The notes below the pieces were generated by a model, which was not told the DNA's origin, searched no databases, and saw only the letters and a list, made by a program, of their open reading frames with translations. A stretch of 64,000 bases of DNA from Echinarachnius parma (lineage: Eukaryota > Echinodermata > Echinoidea > Clypeasteroida > Echinarachniidae): assembly GCA_037951105.1 (NCBI GenBank), contig JBAMJV010010538.1, positions 1-64,000 on the forward strand. The letters are read 5' to 3'. Every line of letters begins with the position of its first letter. Position 1 is the first letter of the stretch. This document shows positions 38,660 through 49,737 of the stretch, piece by piece. The translations under genes were made by a program, and so were the position numbers.

Positions 38660-39010
38660 TAAAAAATGGGGGATTTTTGATCGCATGTGTGCTATGTTTA
38701 CTGGGGCATGATGACGTCATGGTTCAGGCTGGTGCGCATGCGCCCACACATCCGCTCTTGCGGCGTCGCCAATCTGGCATTTGAAAATTAGGTACTGGCA
38801 CGAGACGAAGTGGTGGCACATGCATACAGCCTGAATGGTGACGGCGTCCGGATAGTGGACATGCAATCGAAAAGGCTCTTACATTCCCTTGATATCTGAG
38901 CTGTACAATAGGGGCTTTTTGATCTCATGTCTGTTATGTGGACTGGGACATGATGACGTCATGGTTCATGCTGGTGTGCATGCGCCCACACATACATGCT
39001 CTCTCAGGTC
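38660..39010 (+). repeat. Duplicated 3' UTR segment with CRE and GCGCATGCGC motifs
   Basis: Two ~90-base copies ~250 bases apart: TTTTTGATCGCATGTGTGCT, GGGGCATGATGACGTCATGG, TTCAGGCTGGTGCGCATGCG, CCCACACATCC at ~38672, and the close match starting GGGGCTTTTTGATCTCATGT at ~38911. Both contain TGATGACGTCATGGTT (a TGACGTCA CRE). The first has TGCGCATGCGC, an NRF1-type motif; the second has TGTGCATGCGC. They lie just after the TM9SF1 stop codon. Confidence 0.8.
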
Positions 39011-39723
39011 GTCTCTCCCACTACTAGTACCAGAATCGTGGACTGCAAAAAATCCACAACCCGATGTTAAAATATCTGTTCCTGGGACGACACAAAGTGA
39101 CCGGAGTATCACAAACGGCTGATGCGGTCCAAGTACGAAATGGACTAGTAGGATACTTTTAATGCTTTGAAAACGTCATGGAACTTCAAAATTTGCTTGG
39201 TACTGACCGTTTTCGCCACATTTTGGTCGGATAGGAAACGGAAGGAGAAAAGATGCAGTGGCCGGGACTAGGCCATTAGATATATGTCAACATCCAAACA
39301 GAATAATCACAATTTGTTTTGGCTTGGTGATCATTACTATATGCTGTAAAATTCAAAGAATTTATTTGATACCAGTTGTACGAAATCTGTGCTTGTGCTG
39401 AAGAATACTTTTGTTTTTATATATTTCTTGTCATACATGTATGTGTGATATAAAAGATGGCGGTTTTGCTCTTTGTGTTCAAGTGTAAGGATGTATGTTT
39501 TTCTTTGATCCTTTACTTGACATTAACTGGAGGATAACAGAAATCTGAAAAGCTAAGTTAGATGTTCATAAAATTGCTTTTGTGTTTTGAATGTACAGGC
39601 AAACCTGCACCAGCACCCACCCACCTGTTTATAAAGACCGCCTTTCTTGATCCCCCCGTGTATATTTTGAATGATATTATGATCAAAAGGGGTGTGCAGA
39701 TTTGGTATGGCCCAAATTAACCT
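39011..39723. other. Probable TM9SF1 3' UTR / downstream DNA
   Basis: No gene. No decisive polyadenylation site can be chosen by eye. Confidence 0.35.
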
Positions 39724-39805
39724 GGGCCCCGTAACAAGATTTACGACTGATGGTACGTTAAATTGATTGATTGATTTTAATCATGAACCTTATCGTTACG
39801 GGGCC
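39724..39805. mobile_element. GGGCCCCGTAAC mini-foldback
   Basis: GGGCCCCGTAACAAGATTTA and the inverse ATCGTTACGGGGCC bound 82 bases with TTGATTGATTGATTTTAATC in the middle. It directly abuts the next MITE, sharing GGGGCC ends. Confidence 0.7.
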
Positions 39806-39807
39806 AT

Positions 39808-39966
39808 GGGCCCCGTTGCAGAAAGAGATGAAAATCAATTGTAAGTTACAATTGTCAGAAAATGTGCATGTTACAGCCAATCAGATTTGCGCATGTAGAA
39901 CACGTGATCCGACTTACAATTAATTGCAACTTACAATCGATTGTATCTCTTTCTGCAACGGGGCCC
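39808..39966. mobile_element. GGGCCCCGTTGCAGAAAGAG MITE, copy 2
   Basis: Same termini as 37864-38028, inner arms ATCAATTGTAAGTTACAATT inverted, and centre CCAATCAGATTTGC in opposite orientation to copy 1. Confidence 0.88.
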
Positions 39967-40469
39967 TGGTCTGATTAATTTACAATGGTTCTCTCCTTGA
40001 AGCGCAGCCTATAAACAAATTGGCAACGTGCTGTTGCTTTGATCGCTATTAATTGACTTGAAGTGCTCATAGGGTTGTTGAGCAAGCTATGCTATATGCA
40101 TAACGTTTTTCTTTTGCTTTTCTTAGTCCAACGCAGCATTTTTTATGATTGTTACATTTCATTGATTTCTATTTTACCCGGAAAAGTTTTACGATGCTAT
40201 AAATTGCTATCATAAGAAGTTGATTATATAATCTAGAAAGCAGAAATGTGTATGCATAGAACAAAGCTCACTCAACTTCACTTAAAGTCTGGTTTTCCAC
40301 CAAAATCAATCGTCAATTTGTATTTAATAGTGGGTAAGGAGAATTGTGATGGAAATCAAACCAATCCCTGCCCTCAAATGCAATGTCTTCCTTTTTTTTG
40401 AGATTTATTGAGGAGAAGAATAATATGAGTTTTTAAAGTATGCTTAATCAAATTGCTTATCACTTTGTA

Positions 40470-40850
40470 AAGGAGTGGTCACATTGGGACACGACTCCCC
40501 ACGAATAGACCCACGAATGCAGTACGAATTGGTACAAATCTATGGCAAGCCGTTTTAACATCTATTCCTATTTCTTGATATCAATAATTGAATTATTGAT
40601 ATCAGTTTATTTCTTGATATCAAGTATTACCAATACCGAAAAGTATTTCTTGATATCAAGAATGCATTTCTTGATATCGAGAATGCATTTCTTGATATCA
40701 AGAATTTGATTTCTTGATATCAAGAATTGAATTCTTGATATCAAGAAATAGGAATAAATGTTAAAAACAGCTTGCCATTGATTTGTACCAATGCGTACTG
40801 CATTCGTGGGTCTATTCGTGGGGAGTCGTGTCCCAATGTGACCACTCCTT
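40470..40850. mobile_element. MITE with central TTCTTGATATCAAGAA palindrome array, TA TSD
   Basis: Long inverse arms (AAGGAGTGGTCACATTGGGA, CACGACTCCCCACGAATAGA, CCCACGAATGCAGTACG and reverse) are flanked by TA at 40468-40469 and 40851-40852. The centre (40575-40750) has about seven full or partial copies of the 16 bp palindrome TTCTTGATATCAAGAA, spaced roughly 20-25 bases. No coding capacity. Confidence 0.88.
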
Positions 40851-41372
40851 TAGATTTTGAACAAGGATTATAACTATATTGTAAAATGTATATTAGAAGG
40901 TGCCTAGTGCATTATTTTTTGTGTATAGTAAATGAAAAAGAAAAAAAAACAGAATTAACAGACTGTTTAATTGTCCGTGTGATATTAATCCGCGTGTCTC
41001 TATCTCAATTCTTGAAAACTGGATAAAATATTGATACAAGTACACTGCACTATTAGTAAGACATGGGCACTTTGTGGAGGGTTTAAATGAAGGTTTGTTA
41101 TTTCTTGAGGCATATCGGCTTCAAGCGAGCACCCTGAAAATGATTTTTACAATTCACTCTATAATAATAGGGAGAAGCAATTACTCCAGTAGTTCTCTGC
41201 TTATTTGTGAATTTGCACTTTTATGTTTTGTCTCATTCTACCCCTCCAACAGGAATGCCTATTTTAATTGTGGCATTCTATTACTAAGCAGAGATCACTG
41301 TACTAATGATGTGTGTAGGATGTTTTTTGTGTTATCCATGAGCCTTGAACTTTGAATTGTTATAGATAGCTT

Positions 41373-42047
41373 GGAACCCATTCAGGACTGTTTGAATGAT
41401 TTTAGAACTGACATCAAATGCCAAATTATGTATCGCATTGAAACACTGTCTCGAACAGTGAATGCGGATGCATGTACATAATCAGAATGGGTTTGATATA
41501 GTTGTTATTTTTTATTTTGGTTATTTTAAAAAGTTTACAGTGAAGCTAATGTACTTAATCAGGGCTCAGGGGCCTATATATTAAAGGGTACCACCAGCCA
41601 AAAAAAATATTCTTATAACTGAAAGGTAACATCTTTAGTAGTCCATTCCATCAACAAGTTCACAAAAATATGTTTCCAGAAAAAATATATAATTGGAAAA
41701 TGCATCACCATTCTAAAGCATGTCTGGATGTACGAAGACTACCTTTGTGCAGAGCGAACGAATCGTCCGGATTCTATTGTCTCCAGATGTACGCCTGAAT
41801 AGAATTGGCGCACTCGCAAATGTTCGGCGCGTACGGAACCACGAAATAATAGTGGTTCCGTAGGGGGTGGTAATTTATTGCATTGTTTATGAATTACACA
41901 ACCCTTTTGAAAATGTTGGGTATGTATTTGATATCACAAAACGGTACCAAAACTTATAACTATGTGTTGTTCTTTGCCTGGTGGTCCCCTTTAAATTGTA
42001 TACATTCAGCGGAGTATTTTATTGTTTACTAGTCCTGAATGGGTTGC
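41373..42047. mobile_element. Element with GGAACCCATTCAGGACT termini
   Basis: Left GGAACCCATTCAGGACTGTT, right AGTCCTGAATGGGTTGC. It is interrupted by the T2-like MITE at 41581-41994. The remaining interior has no coding capacity. Confidence 0.6.
41581..41994. mobile_element. TTAAAGGGTACCACC MITE (T2/Kolobok-like), nested
   Basis: Begins TTAAAGGGTACCACCAGCCA and ends TGCCTGGTGGTCCCCTTTAA with TTAA at both extremities. A truncated relative lies at 36266-36325. Confidence 0.75.
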
Positions 42048-42164
42048 GAAGCATGCAAAGTTAGTGTGATGTTAAATGCTATGTTAATAATAGACAGATC
42101 GGGCTGTTCGGAGGAACTGCGGGATGTTTAATGTGGGGATGAAAGTCCCTTTTGCAATATATTT

Positions 42165-42395
42165 GCCCGCGTGCCCAGGACAAATACAAGTTTGTGTCGG
42201 GCAAGTCAAATGTCATAAATTGTCTAGTTTACTTGCCCGATTGGGCAACTAAAACAAAATTCAACTATGAGAGAACAATGTAATTTCATACATGTAAATC
42301 TCATCTAGAAGTAAGAGGGCAAGTAAGTTTTATATTAGGGCAAGCAAAATTTCAAAATGTATGATTTTACTTGCCCAATGGACCAATACGGAAAA
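42165..42395 (+). repeat. GGGCAAGTA dispersed repeat, copy 3
   Basis: TTTACTTGCCCGATTGGGCA, ACTAAAAC; CATACATGTAAATCTCATCT; GAGGGCAAGTAAG. Same family as 6665-6890 and 22505-22740. Confidence 0.65.
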
Positions 42396-42430
42396 AAGTA
42401 AGTGCGGAGGCTTGTATTAATCTTACCGTG

Positions 42431-42687
42431 CACTACACAATCGGATTTAGATCCGACAAACAACCCTGTATCTGAACTAAAACAAGATGTGCATTTTTAA
42501 AGCATGTAGTATAGTTCAGATCCGTGATCGTTCGTCGGATCGCATCAGATATTCTACAGTCTCCACAATCCGATTCCAGTGCGACAAACGGCTGTGTATC
42601 TGAACAAAGGCAAGATATGCGTATTTAAAGCATGTATTATTGTTCAGATCCTTGATTGATTGTTAGATTGGATCGGATTGTGTAGTG
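42431..42687. mobile_element. CACTACACAATC foldback with internal duplication
   Basis: CACTACACAATCGGATTTAG on the left and ATCGGATTGTGTAGTG on the right are inverse termini. The interior is duplicated: CGACAAACAACCCTGTATCT, GAACTAAAACAAGATGTGC against CGACAAACGGCTGTGTATCT, GAACAAAGGCAAGATATGC. Confidence 0.7.
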
Positions 42688-43024
42688 TTTGGTGGGCTTT
42701 ATGTAACTAAAAGGCTGATAAATGCTTAATAAGTTGTTTTGTACAGGAGCACTATATATCATGTACAGTATACACAGTTTTGCACTATATTAACAGAAAT
42801 GATGCACATACTTTACATGTGTGCATGTGTGCGCAAAAAATAAATTACACACGTGCACATGTATATTATTATTCTTAGATGTATTTTTTCCTTCTGTATA
42901 AATAGGATGATGAAATTATTTTACTTACACTTTTTTTATAGATACAATGGCTAATTTGAATAGAGATGTACATGTATGTATTCATTTATTGCAAAGCTCT
43001 TAGAGATAATGATCAATCATATTA

Positions 43025-43236
43025 AGCCCGGCGCAGACAGAGCCGACTCGACCCGATCCGACTGGTTTCAATCAGGCTAGAGGTGGGCCCGGTCGGTCTG
43101 ATCCGTTTCATCGTGTTGAATTGGCCCAAACTAGCATCCGACTGTCTTTCGACTGGCAAAATGTGTGTCGCAAGGCACTGAAAACTGAGCCGATCCGAAT
43201 GAAAACCGGTCGAGTCGGCTCTGTCTGCAGAGGGCT
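43025..43236 (-). mobile_element. PIF/Harbinger-like MITE, TTA TSD, copy 2
   Basis: AGCCCGGCGCAGACAGAGCC and the inverse of GGCTCTGTCTGCAGAGGGCT are flanked by TTA (43022-43024, 43237-43239). It is inverted relative to 24500-24707. It is followed by GGCGCTATATAAAG, a LINE-tail-like motif. Confidence 0.85.
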
Positions 43237-43574
43237 TTAGGCGCTATATAAAGTTGAGTATATTGCTGCTATCATTGCTAAACCTTCGGCAAACGTGAAA
43301 GTAAAATAAACTTACAAATGGTAACTTTGGTAAAAAAATAATGAAAAAAATGTCACTCTCACAAAAAAAAAATACAGATCTTGATATTATATGATGCTTT
43401 TTCATTGCGTCTATAGAAGGGATATTGAGAGATTGCATCAATCCGTATAATTTGTTATTTGGAAATATTGTGCATTATCCAAATCCTTGCTGTTCATTTT
43501 GTACTATGTGATCCGGAATGAGGGCTGCCTAATCACACATGGGCATTGCATGTTTTAGTATAAGATACCAAAGA

Positions 43575-44423
43575 GTGATGTCACAGCGATTCAAATCCAT
43601 TGGTAATAGTTCAAAGCCATGTCGGGCAAGCCAAAATGTTGTGATCAAGTGGTTGCTAAGAAGTCAGTAGTGTACCAAACTGTTACATCACAGATATTCA
43701 TCATTATGTATGGGTTATGGTTCTTAACAATGTCGGGCAAGCCAGAATGTTCTGATCTAGCGGTTGCTAAGAAGACAATTATTGGCCAGCTCTGCCACGC
43801 TATTAATAGCCCAAATCAAATGATAGGTTCTTTAGAACCATTTATATGCTGTAACGAAAGACTGTTATTTTATTACTTTGATACTCTACAGTGTAATGGT
43901 TCCAAACAACTTGTCCTCTGATTCAGGCTTATGGTAGTGGGTTGAAGCTGGAAGATTGCCTTTAAAGGGACTTGTAACATTGTCCAAATCCTCAAAATCC
44001 AATTGGAATTCTAGCGGTTCTCTCATACCTTGTTGTGTTTGTGTTAACAAAAAAAAGCATGGGACAGGTTTCGGTTTTTCAAATTTCCCTTTCGTTATGA
44101 AGTATTCAGATGTTAAATTATCCAATGGATCGTCGAAACCGTGTACAAAGTCAGTGCAATGAGTTAGTGAACATCACTTTGCATTTTTGCTCATTACTCG
44201 GCCATATAACATGTATAACGTCCATTTAACTGGAAATTTTCACAAAATACCCAGTGGACATATGAGATAAAAACAATATACATTGTACCAACCATTCATT
44301 ACTTTTTGCACCTGTAAACAGAGTTACTAGATCCCTTTAAGCAATCGCTAGGTCAGAAACGCCTGGCTTGCCAGACATTTGTTTAGAACCATTACCCATG
44401 GCGATGAATAGCTGTGACATCAC
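43575..44423. repeat. Inverted repeat interrupted by a T2-like MITE
   Basis: Left GTGATGTCACAGCGATTCAA, CATTGGTAATAGTTC, GTCGGGCAAGCCA; right TGGCTTGCCAGACATTTG, AACCATTACCCATGGCGATG, AATAGCTGTGACATCAC. The left arm has an extra tandem copy (ATGTCGGGCAAGCC at 43618 and 43730). The MITE at 43962-44340 sits between the arms. Confidence 0.7.
43962..44340 (+). mobile_element. TTAAAGGGAC MITE, copy 2
   Basis: TTAAAGGGACTTGTAACATT through GAGTTACTAGATCCCTTTAA; interior as copy 1. TTAA at both ends. Confidence 0.82.
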
Positions 44424-44829
44424 GCTGCGGTACTCTTCAACTTTGTAGAGCTGGGATGGAGAGTTCTCTGTATCTGAATGCTGTACTAGTAGTATGGCCA
44501 ATTCTTTTAGGTCATTTTACCAGTTACTTTGTTTTATATTATATGTATTTATTTTCAGTTTGTTTATACACATTAACATATACATATAGTTTGTAGATCA
44601 TGTTCTGAAAGGAATCGTTCATCCTTGCATTTATGTGCTTGAAATTGCATAAATTTGTTTGTCAATTGATAATCATTTTGTTATCTAATTTGTAAATCAT
44701 AACATGTATACTTGTAATATATTCTATGTATATGCACCTTTGCTATAGTGCATTCTTGTTTCCAACTTTCACTAACAAGCAGTGTCATAATTTCTTTCTT
44801 TGTGTGACCAAAATATTTGTTTTTTGTCC

Positions 44830-44968
44830 CATTTTATTTATTCAACCATAATACAAATTCAATCAATACTAACAATATTAAAAACATTGAAATAATGGTT
44901 TGGAGCCCCTGAGAAGCGAAAGCTTATAATTGGGACCCCAGTTTGAAAGCTCAAGTAAACAATCGTAC
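44830..44968. repeat. Second copy of the 1626-1830 repeat
   Basis: CATTTTATTTATTCAACCAT, then an A-rich stretch, GGTTTGGAGCCCCTGAGAAG, CTTATAATTGGGACCCCAG. The order of blocks matches 1626-1830. Confidence 0.6.
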
Positions 44969-45100
44969 TTAATAAACAACTATAAAAAAAGAAAAAGTTT
45001 TTTATAATAACATGTATAGAAACATGTGTAAAGTGTTTATAGATTATCTGTTATAGTACCTCTTTGATTTGATGTTAATTTGTACATGTACTACTAATAG

Positions 45101-45322
45101 CCCGGTCACATATCAACGGATTGCGCAAACGGATGTCAAACGGAGAGCTAAATTTTCCATCCGTTCTATACGTTTCTTGTCCGTTCCTTGTCCGGTGATG
45201 TACGTTGTTCTATGTTTTGTACATGAAGCAATGGAGACGACTTTCATCACCGGATAATTTAATTTCGCAAATTGTCTATTCGTTGGGCATACGTTTCCGA
45301 TATCCGTTGATATCTGACCGGG
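45101..45322. mobile_element. CCCGGTCACATATCAACGGA MITE
   Basis: CCCGGTCACATATCAACGGA on the left and ATCCGTTGATATCTGACCGG on the right are inverse. ~220 bp, no coding capacity. Confidence 0.8.
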
Positions 45323-45553
45323 TAATCCTAATTATACATATCAATGACCCATATTGTAGCGTATGAGCAATTCCAACAGGTAGCCCGACTTAGAATGCTC
45401 CCCAGGGACTGGGAAATGTGCATGTCACCTGCATATAACTTGAGTGTGCTTCCAGTAACCCACAGGAAAACGTTTTGTAAATTTGATTGGAGATGATGAT
45501 TCAAGGACTACATACATGTGACAAAATGGGACATACCTTTATACAAATTAGTA

Positions 45554-46040
45554 CAGTGGATCCTCATTATAACAAGACTATTGGGACCAGGACAACTACT
45601 GTACCTTATTATATTATCAGGAATCTTGTGTAAAAAAACAACATTATGGAGAGCTTAGGCAGACTAAATTACCTTGTTAAAGTGGGACCTTGTTATAAGG
45701 CGCTCTGATTTAACAAAACCCTCTTATAACAAGCTAATGTAGCAGTCACACCGCCAAACCGAAACCAGACCGAACTTCCACTTTATCAGGCACCGACAAG
45801 AGCCCGAACTGGGGTTAGCAGTCACTACAAAAGAGACTGACACTCCGACACCAAACCACTACCAAACCGCTAGCACTCCGAACGTCCCCGAAACGTCCCC
45901 AAATTATTCGGTCTCTTGGCGGTGTGACTGCTACATAAACTTTCTAGTCCCAGGTCTTAATCTTCTTTTTGTTTCACCCTGGTATAACAAGATACCCGAT
46001 ATGTTCGAGATTTCAAGCTCTTCATAACGAGGTTCCACTG
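45554..46040. mobile_element. pogo/Tigger-like MITE, TA TSD
   Basis: CAGTGGATCCTCATTATAAC and the inverse of CATAACGAGGTTCCACTG are typical pogo/Tigger termini, with TA at 45552-45553 and 46041-46042. A second MITE is nested at 45740-45933. Confidence 0.8.
45740..45933. mobile_element. TAGCAGTCACACCGCCAA MITE nested in pogo-like element
   Basis: TAGCAGTCACACCGCCAAAC on the left and CTTGGCGGTGTGACTGCTA on the right. The interior is rich in CCGAAC/CCAAACCGC units. Confidence 0.8.
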
Positions 46041-46349
46041 TATAAAAGGGTATTGTTATATCAGAGATCTTTATACAATGTTCTTTTATCTGGCTGTGTG
46101 CAAGAGCTTTTGATGTTTGTTTTGTTTCGTTTATTCCTAACATGTACTTGCTTCTCTTCTGTAAATGATTGTATAAATGAATCTGTTGAGAAATAACACA
46201 AATTATAGATATATATCGTCGTCGTTTTATTTGTGAATTTGTTTTGTTTGTAATATGTATTTAGTTGAGTGTGTTAGTGACAATCTTAAATTGTAAGTGT
46301 GGGTTTGAGGAGTCAGGGACTGGTTACCTTATTTATGCATTGTGCATGT

Positions 46350-46445
46350 CACACACACTCACAAACACACACACATACACACACAAACAGGGCTTGCAAA
46401 CAGTACACAAATTGTACGCTTTCGTAAAACATAGACACACACACT
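46350..46445. repeat. (CA)n-rich short tracts
   Basis: ACACACTCACAAACACACAC and ATAGACACACACACTCAGG. Simple sequence. Confidence 0.75.
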
Positions 46446-46846
46446 CAGGAAGTGATAGTTCTTGTGATTAATTAGTTTAATTCCAGAATTTCGTTTAACA
46501 GAAGACCAAATCTGACATGTGCTCACAATTTTCCCCCTAACTTTTTAAAGATAGAGTATGATGTAAAACGACATAATCCTTTTGACCCCACTAGAAAGAT
46601 GAAGATATAAAAAGCCTAGCAGTTACCCAGTGTCAAAAAGAAGAGAAAAATGCTTGTTTTTTATGTTTGCAATATTCATAATGAATATGTAGTAACAACA
46701 AATTAGTTTGTGTCATCAAATTTTATAAGAGAGATTTAGACTTAGAAGATGAAAGTCATGTTCTTTACCTTTTTAATAGTAATTGATTTCATGTAAATAC
46801 AAATTATCTGTTTCAGTTAATTCAATTTCCCCAGCGAGTTTAAAAT

Positions 46847-47232
46847 TTAAAGGGATCTAGTAACTGTTGACATGTGCAAAAAAAAGTGATGAATGGTTAA
46901 TACAATGTATATTGTTGTTAGTTGATACGTCCACTGGGTATCGTGTGAAAATTTCAAGTTAAATGGACTATATATGGCCGAGTAATGAGCAAAAATGCAA
47001 AGTGACATTAACTAACTCATTACACTCACTTTGCACACGGTTCCGACGATCCATTGGATAATTTGACATCTGAACACTTCAATCGTAAATATATTTTTAA
47101 CGAAAGGGAAATTTGAAAAACCAAAACTTGTCCCATGCTTTTATTGTTAATACGAATATAACAAGGTATGAGGGAACCGCTAGAATTCCAATTTGATTTT
47201 GAGGATTTGGAAAATGTTACTAAGTCCATTTA
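46847..47232 (-). mobile_element. TTAAAGGGAC MITE, copy 3 (inverted)
   Basis: TTAAAGGGATCTAGTAACTG through AATGTTACTAAGTCCATTTAA, with GGCCGAGTAATGAGCAAAAA and GAAAGGGAAATTTGAAAAAC inside, the reverse of copies 1 and 2. Confidence 0.82.
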
Positions 47233-47660
47233 ACGATAAACAATTTGTATGTTCTGATTTTGTGCCTAAGCCCAAAATATTAGAAACAGAAATGGGTCTA
47301 GAAAATAAAATACATGTCTTTGTATAGTGAAAATACACCACACTGCAATCTCTAACAAGTTTTTAAAAAATAGTTTAAACAACCACGAGAGCCTCGGTAT
47401 AATCTCGGTATAATATGCGGTAGATATGCAGTTCCCGATCTAAAAACACCTTGGGTGACGCCACCAGAGCATGCAGATACGGTTTACGACTCTGCAAGTC
47501 GCTGGATTTGGGTACTTGAGATCAGTGTTCAATGTATGATTTGTTTTCAATTTGTCGATGAGTGAGTACTTGGAAAGCAATATTTTCATATTCTGTAGGA
47601 TCTCAGCTTTCATGTACAGATATAATTTGGCTAATATTGGGCTTTTAAATGAAACTTAGC
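47233..47660. other. Spacer, no feature
   Basis: No gene or repeat family recognised. Confidence 0.4.
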
Positions 47661-47966
47661 TTTAACACAAAAAAAGCATGGGACAGGTTTCGGTTTTTCG
47701 AATTTCCCTTTCATTAAAAAGATATTTACGATTGTAGTGCTCAGATGTTTAATTATCCACTGGATCATCGAAACCTTGTATAAAGTCAGTGCCATGGGTT
47801 AGTGAATATCACTTTGCTTTTTTGCTCATTTCTCGGCCATATAACGTCTATTTAACTTGAAATGTTCACACAACACCCAGTGGACATATCAGATAACATC
47901 AATATTGTATCAACCAATCATCACTTTTTTGCAGATCATGTCAACAAAGTTACTAGATCCCTTTAA
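47661..47966 (+). mobile_element. TTAAAGGGAC MITE, copy 4 (left-truncated)
   Basis: It begins at the interior GCATGGGACAGGTTTCGG and ends AAGTTACTAGATCCCTTTAA. The first ~75 bases of the family are missing. Confidence 0.8.
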
Positions 47967-48318
47967 AGTAAGATAGATTATAATAGTTGGCATCAGTGGT
48001 AAAGAGAGAACAAAATAACAGAAGACAACCCAAGGAAGAAATATAGATAAGAGCATTAATGACTGAATGGAGCTATTTCAATGAATACAAATTAGAACGC
48101 GTCAACTCAAGTAATCAAACTGGAAATCACACAAATATATCACCGTGCGGTGATAAAGTGGACTAGCGCCACCTTGCGAGACCAACAGCACAAAGCGAGT
48201 CGTAGATGTGCTGCAGTGTTTTCGGTTGTTGTTTTTTGTGTGTATGTGTGTGCGGCGGGGATGACAGCATAGGGATTCTGGAGCTCCCGAGAGTTTTGAC
48301 ACTTGCCCCTAATAGTAT

Positions 48319-48667
48319 CATTCATTCCTTCATTCATTCATTCCTTCATTCATTCATTCATTTCATTTATTCATTCATTCATTCATTCGTTCGTTCGTTC
48401 GTTCGTTCGTTCGTTCGTTGGTTCGTCCGTCCGTCCGTCCATCGTTCGTTCGTTCGATGGTTCATTCGTTCGTTCGTACGTACGTTCGTTCGTTTGTTCG
48501 TTCGTTCGTTCGTTCGTTCGTTCGTTCGTTCGTTCGTTCGTTCGTTCGTTCGTTCGTTCGTTCGTTCGTTCGTTCGTTCGTTCGTTCGTTCGTTCGTTCG
48601 TTCGTTCGTTCGTTCGTTCGTTCGTTCCGTCCGTTCATTCATTCATTCATACATACATACATACATT
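48319..48667. repeat. (TTCA)n/(TTCG)n tetranucleotide array
   Basis: A (TTCA/TTCC)n block, a long (TTCG)n block with a few GTCC units, then (TTCA)n and (TACA)n, ended by a ~20-base G run at 48678. Because the period is four and there are no stops, several frames stay open (RSFV repeats on +, NERT repeats on -). This is not a protein gene. Confidence 0.97.
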
Positions 48668-48951
48668 CAAATAGCAGGGGGGGGGGGGGGGGGGGGTTGG
48701 CGATAACACAGGGCACATTTCATAACGCAAAACCCAACCCTACCCATCATTCAAATGTCATTTTCGAAAGGACGATGCAACCACGTAATATCTTCAATGC
48801 TTCAATGATTTGTTAAAAGAAGACGAACCCAAACTATAAAAAAATGTAAAAAGATAACTTTGGAATACTACCAGGCCAAGGACAACCGTAAGGGAAGTGT
48901 TATTGTTGTTGTCAAATTATTGGAGGTGCGGGCATGCCCTCCGTGTCGTCG

Positions 48952-48984
<33 letters not shown>

Positions 48985-49737
48985 TCAGTGCTCCGGCCAC
49001 TGCCCTTTCCATAGACCCTCACTTCGACCGTTTTGGAGAACAGGTTGAACGGCCGTCAATGATTCTTACTATTCAGATTCTTTGTCATGTTTTTAAACGT
49101 ACAACATGCGGTTTAATTAATTAAGACTATTTGATAACAATAACATTTATAATTTCAACCATGTACAGGCTCAAAACGATAAATAACTGATAATATAATT
49201 AAATAGAAATCGCAGCCAATATAGTAAACCCCTGAATAAAGCGGTAAATGTTCCCCTTTTGCGATAGTGTCTGCTTTGCCCCTCTCCCCCCCCCCCCCCC
49301 CACCCTTGACCCCCCTTGGCTACGCCACCACGGACGATCGAGGGGGCGATCGGACAAAAACAAAAAACAACAACGACGAACGAAACATAGGTACCCCGAG
49401 AGAGGACAGAACAGATACGACTTGCAAAAGATTTATTGAAGCGCGCTCTGAAATCCCCCTTACCGAGAAAAGAAAAACAACCGTCTGCCGTGTCTTCACA
49501 GACTCAAACAAAACATGGGTATTTCTTCTGTTCTATACTCGTGGGACTAACATTGGAAGCGTATCTAGGTTCCGGGAGAAAGAAAAACAAAATACATAAC
49601 TTACTTCCAAGTTCAAGTTCAAGTTAAGTTTGGGTCGCCCTTAAAGTTATAGTGTTCTTCTTTTGCATGCATCTTCGAGTGCAGTCAAACATTTCATGAA
49701 TCACAAGTCCACACGGATAACTACGTCTATCTTAAAG
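48668..49737. other. Spacer with long poly-C runs, no gene
   Basis: C runs occur at ~48952-48982 (about 31 bases) and ~49287-49301. The latter is followed by GGCTACGCCACCACGG, like the end of a CAGTGGCG MITE. Confidence 0.5.

Noticed and set aside
48206..48816. Overlapping open frames of 60-166 codons with RSFV or NERT repeats
   Set aside because: They are the translation of a stop-free tetranucleotide repeat, open in several frames on both strands, with no unique domain.
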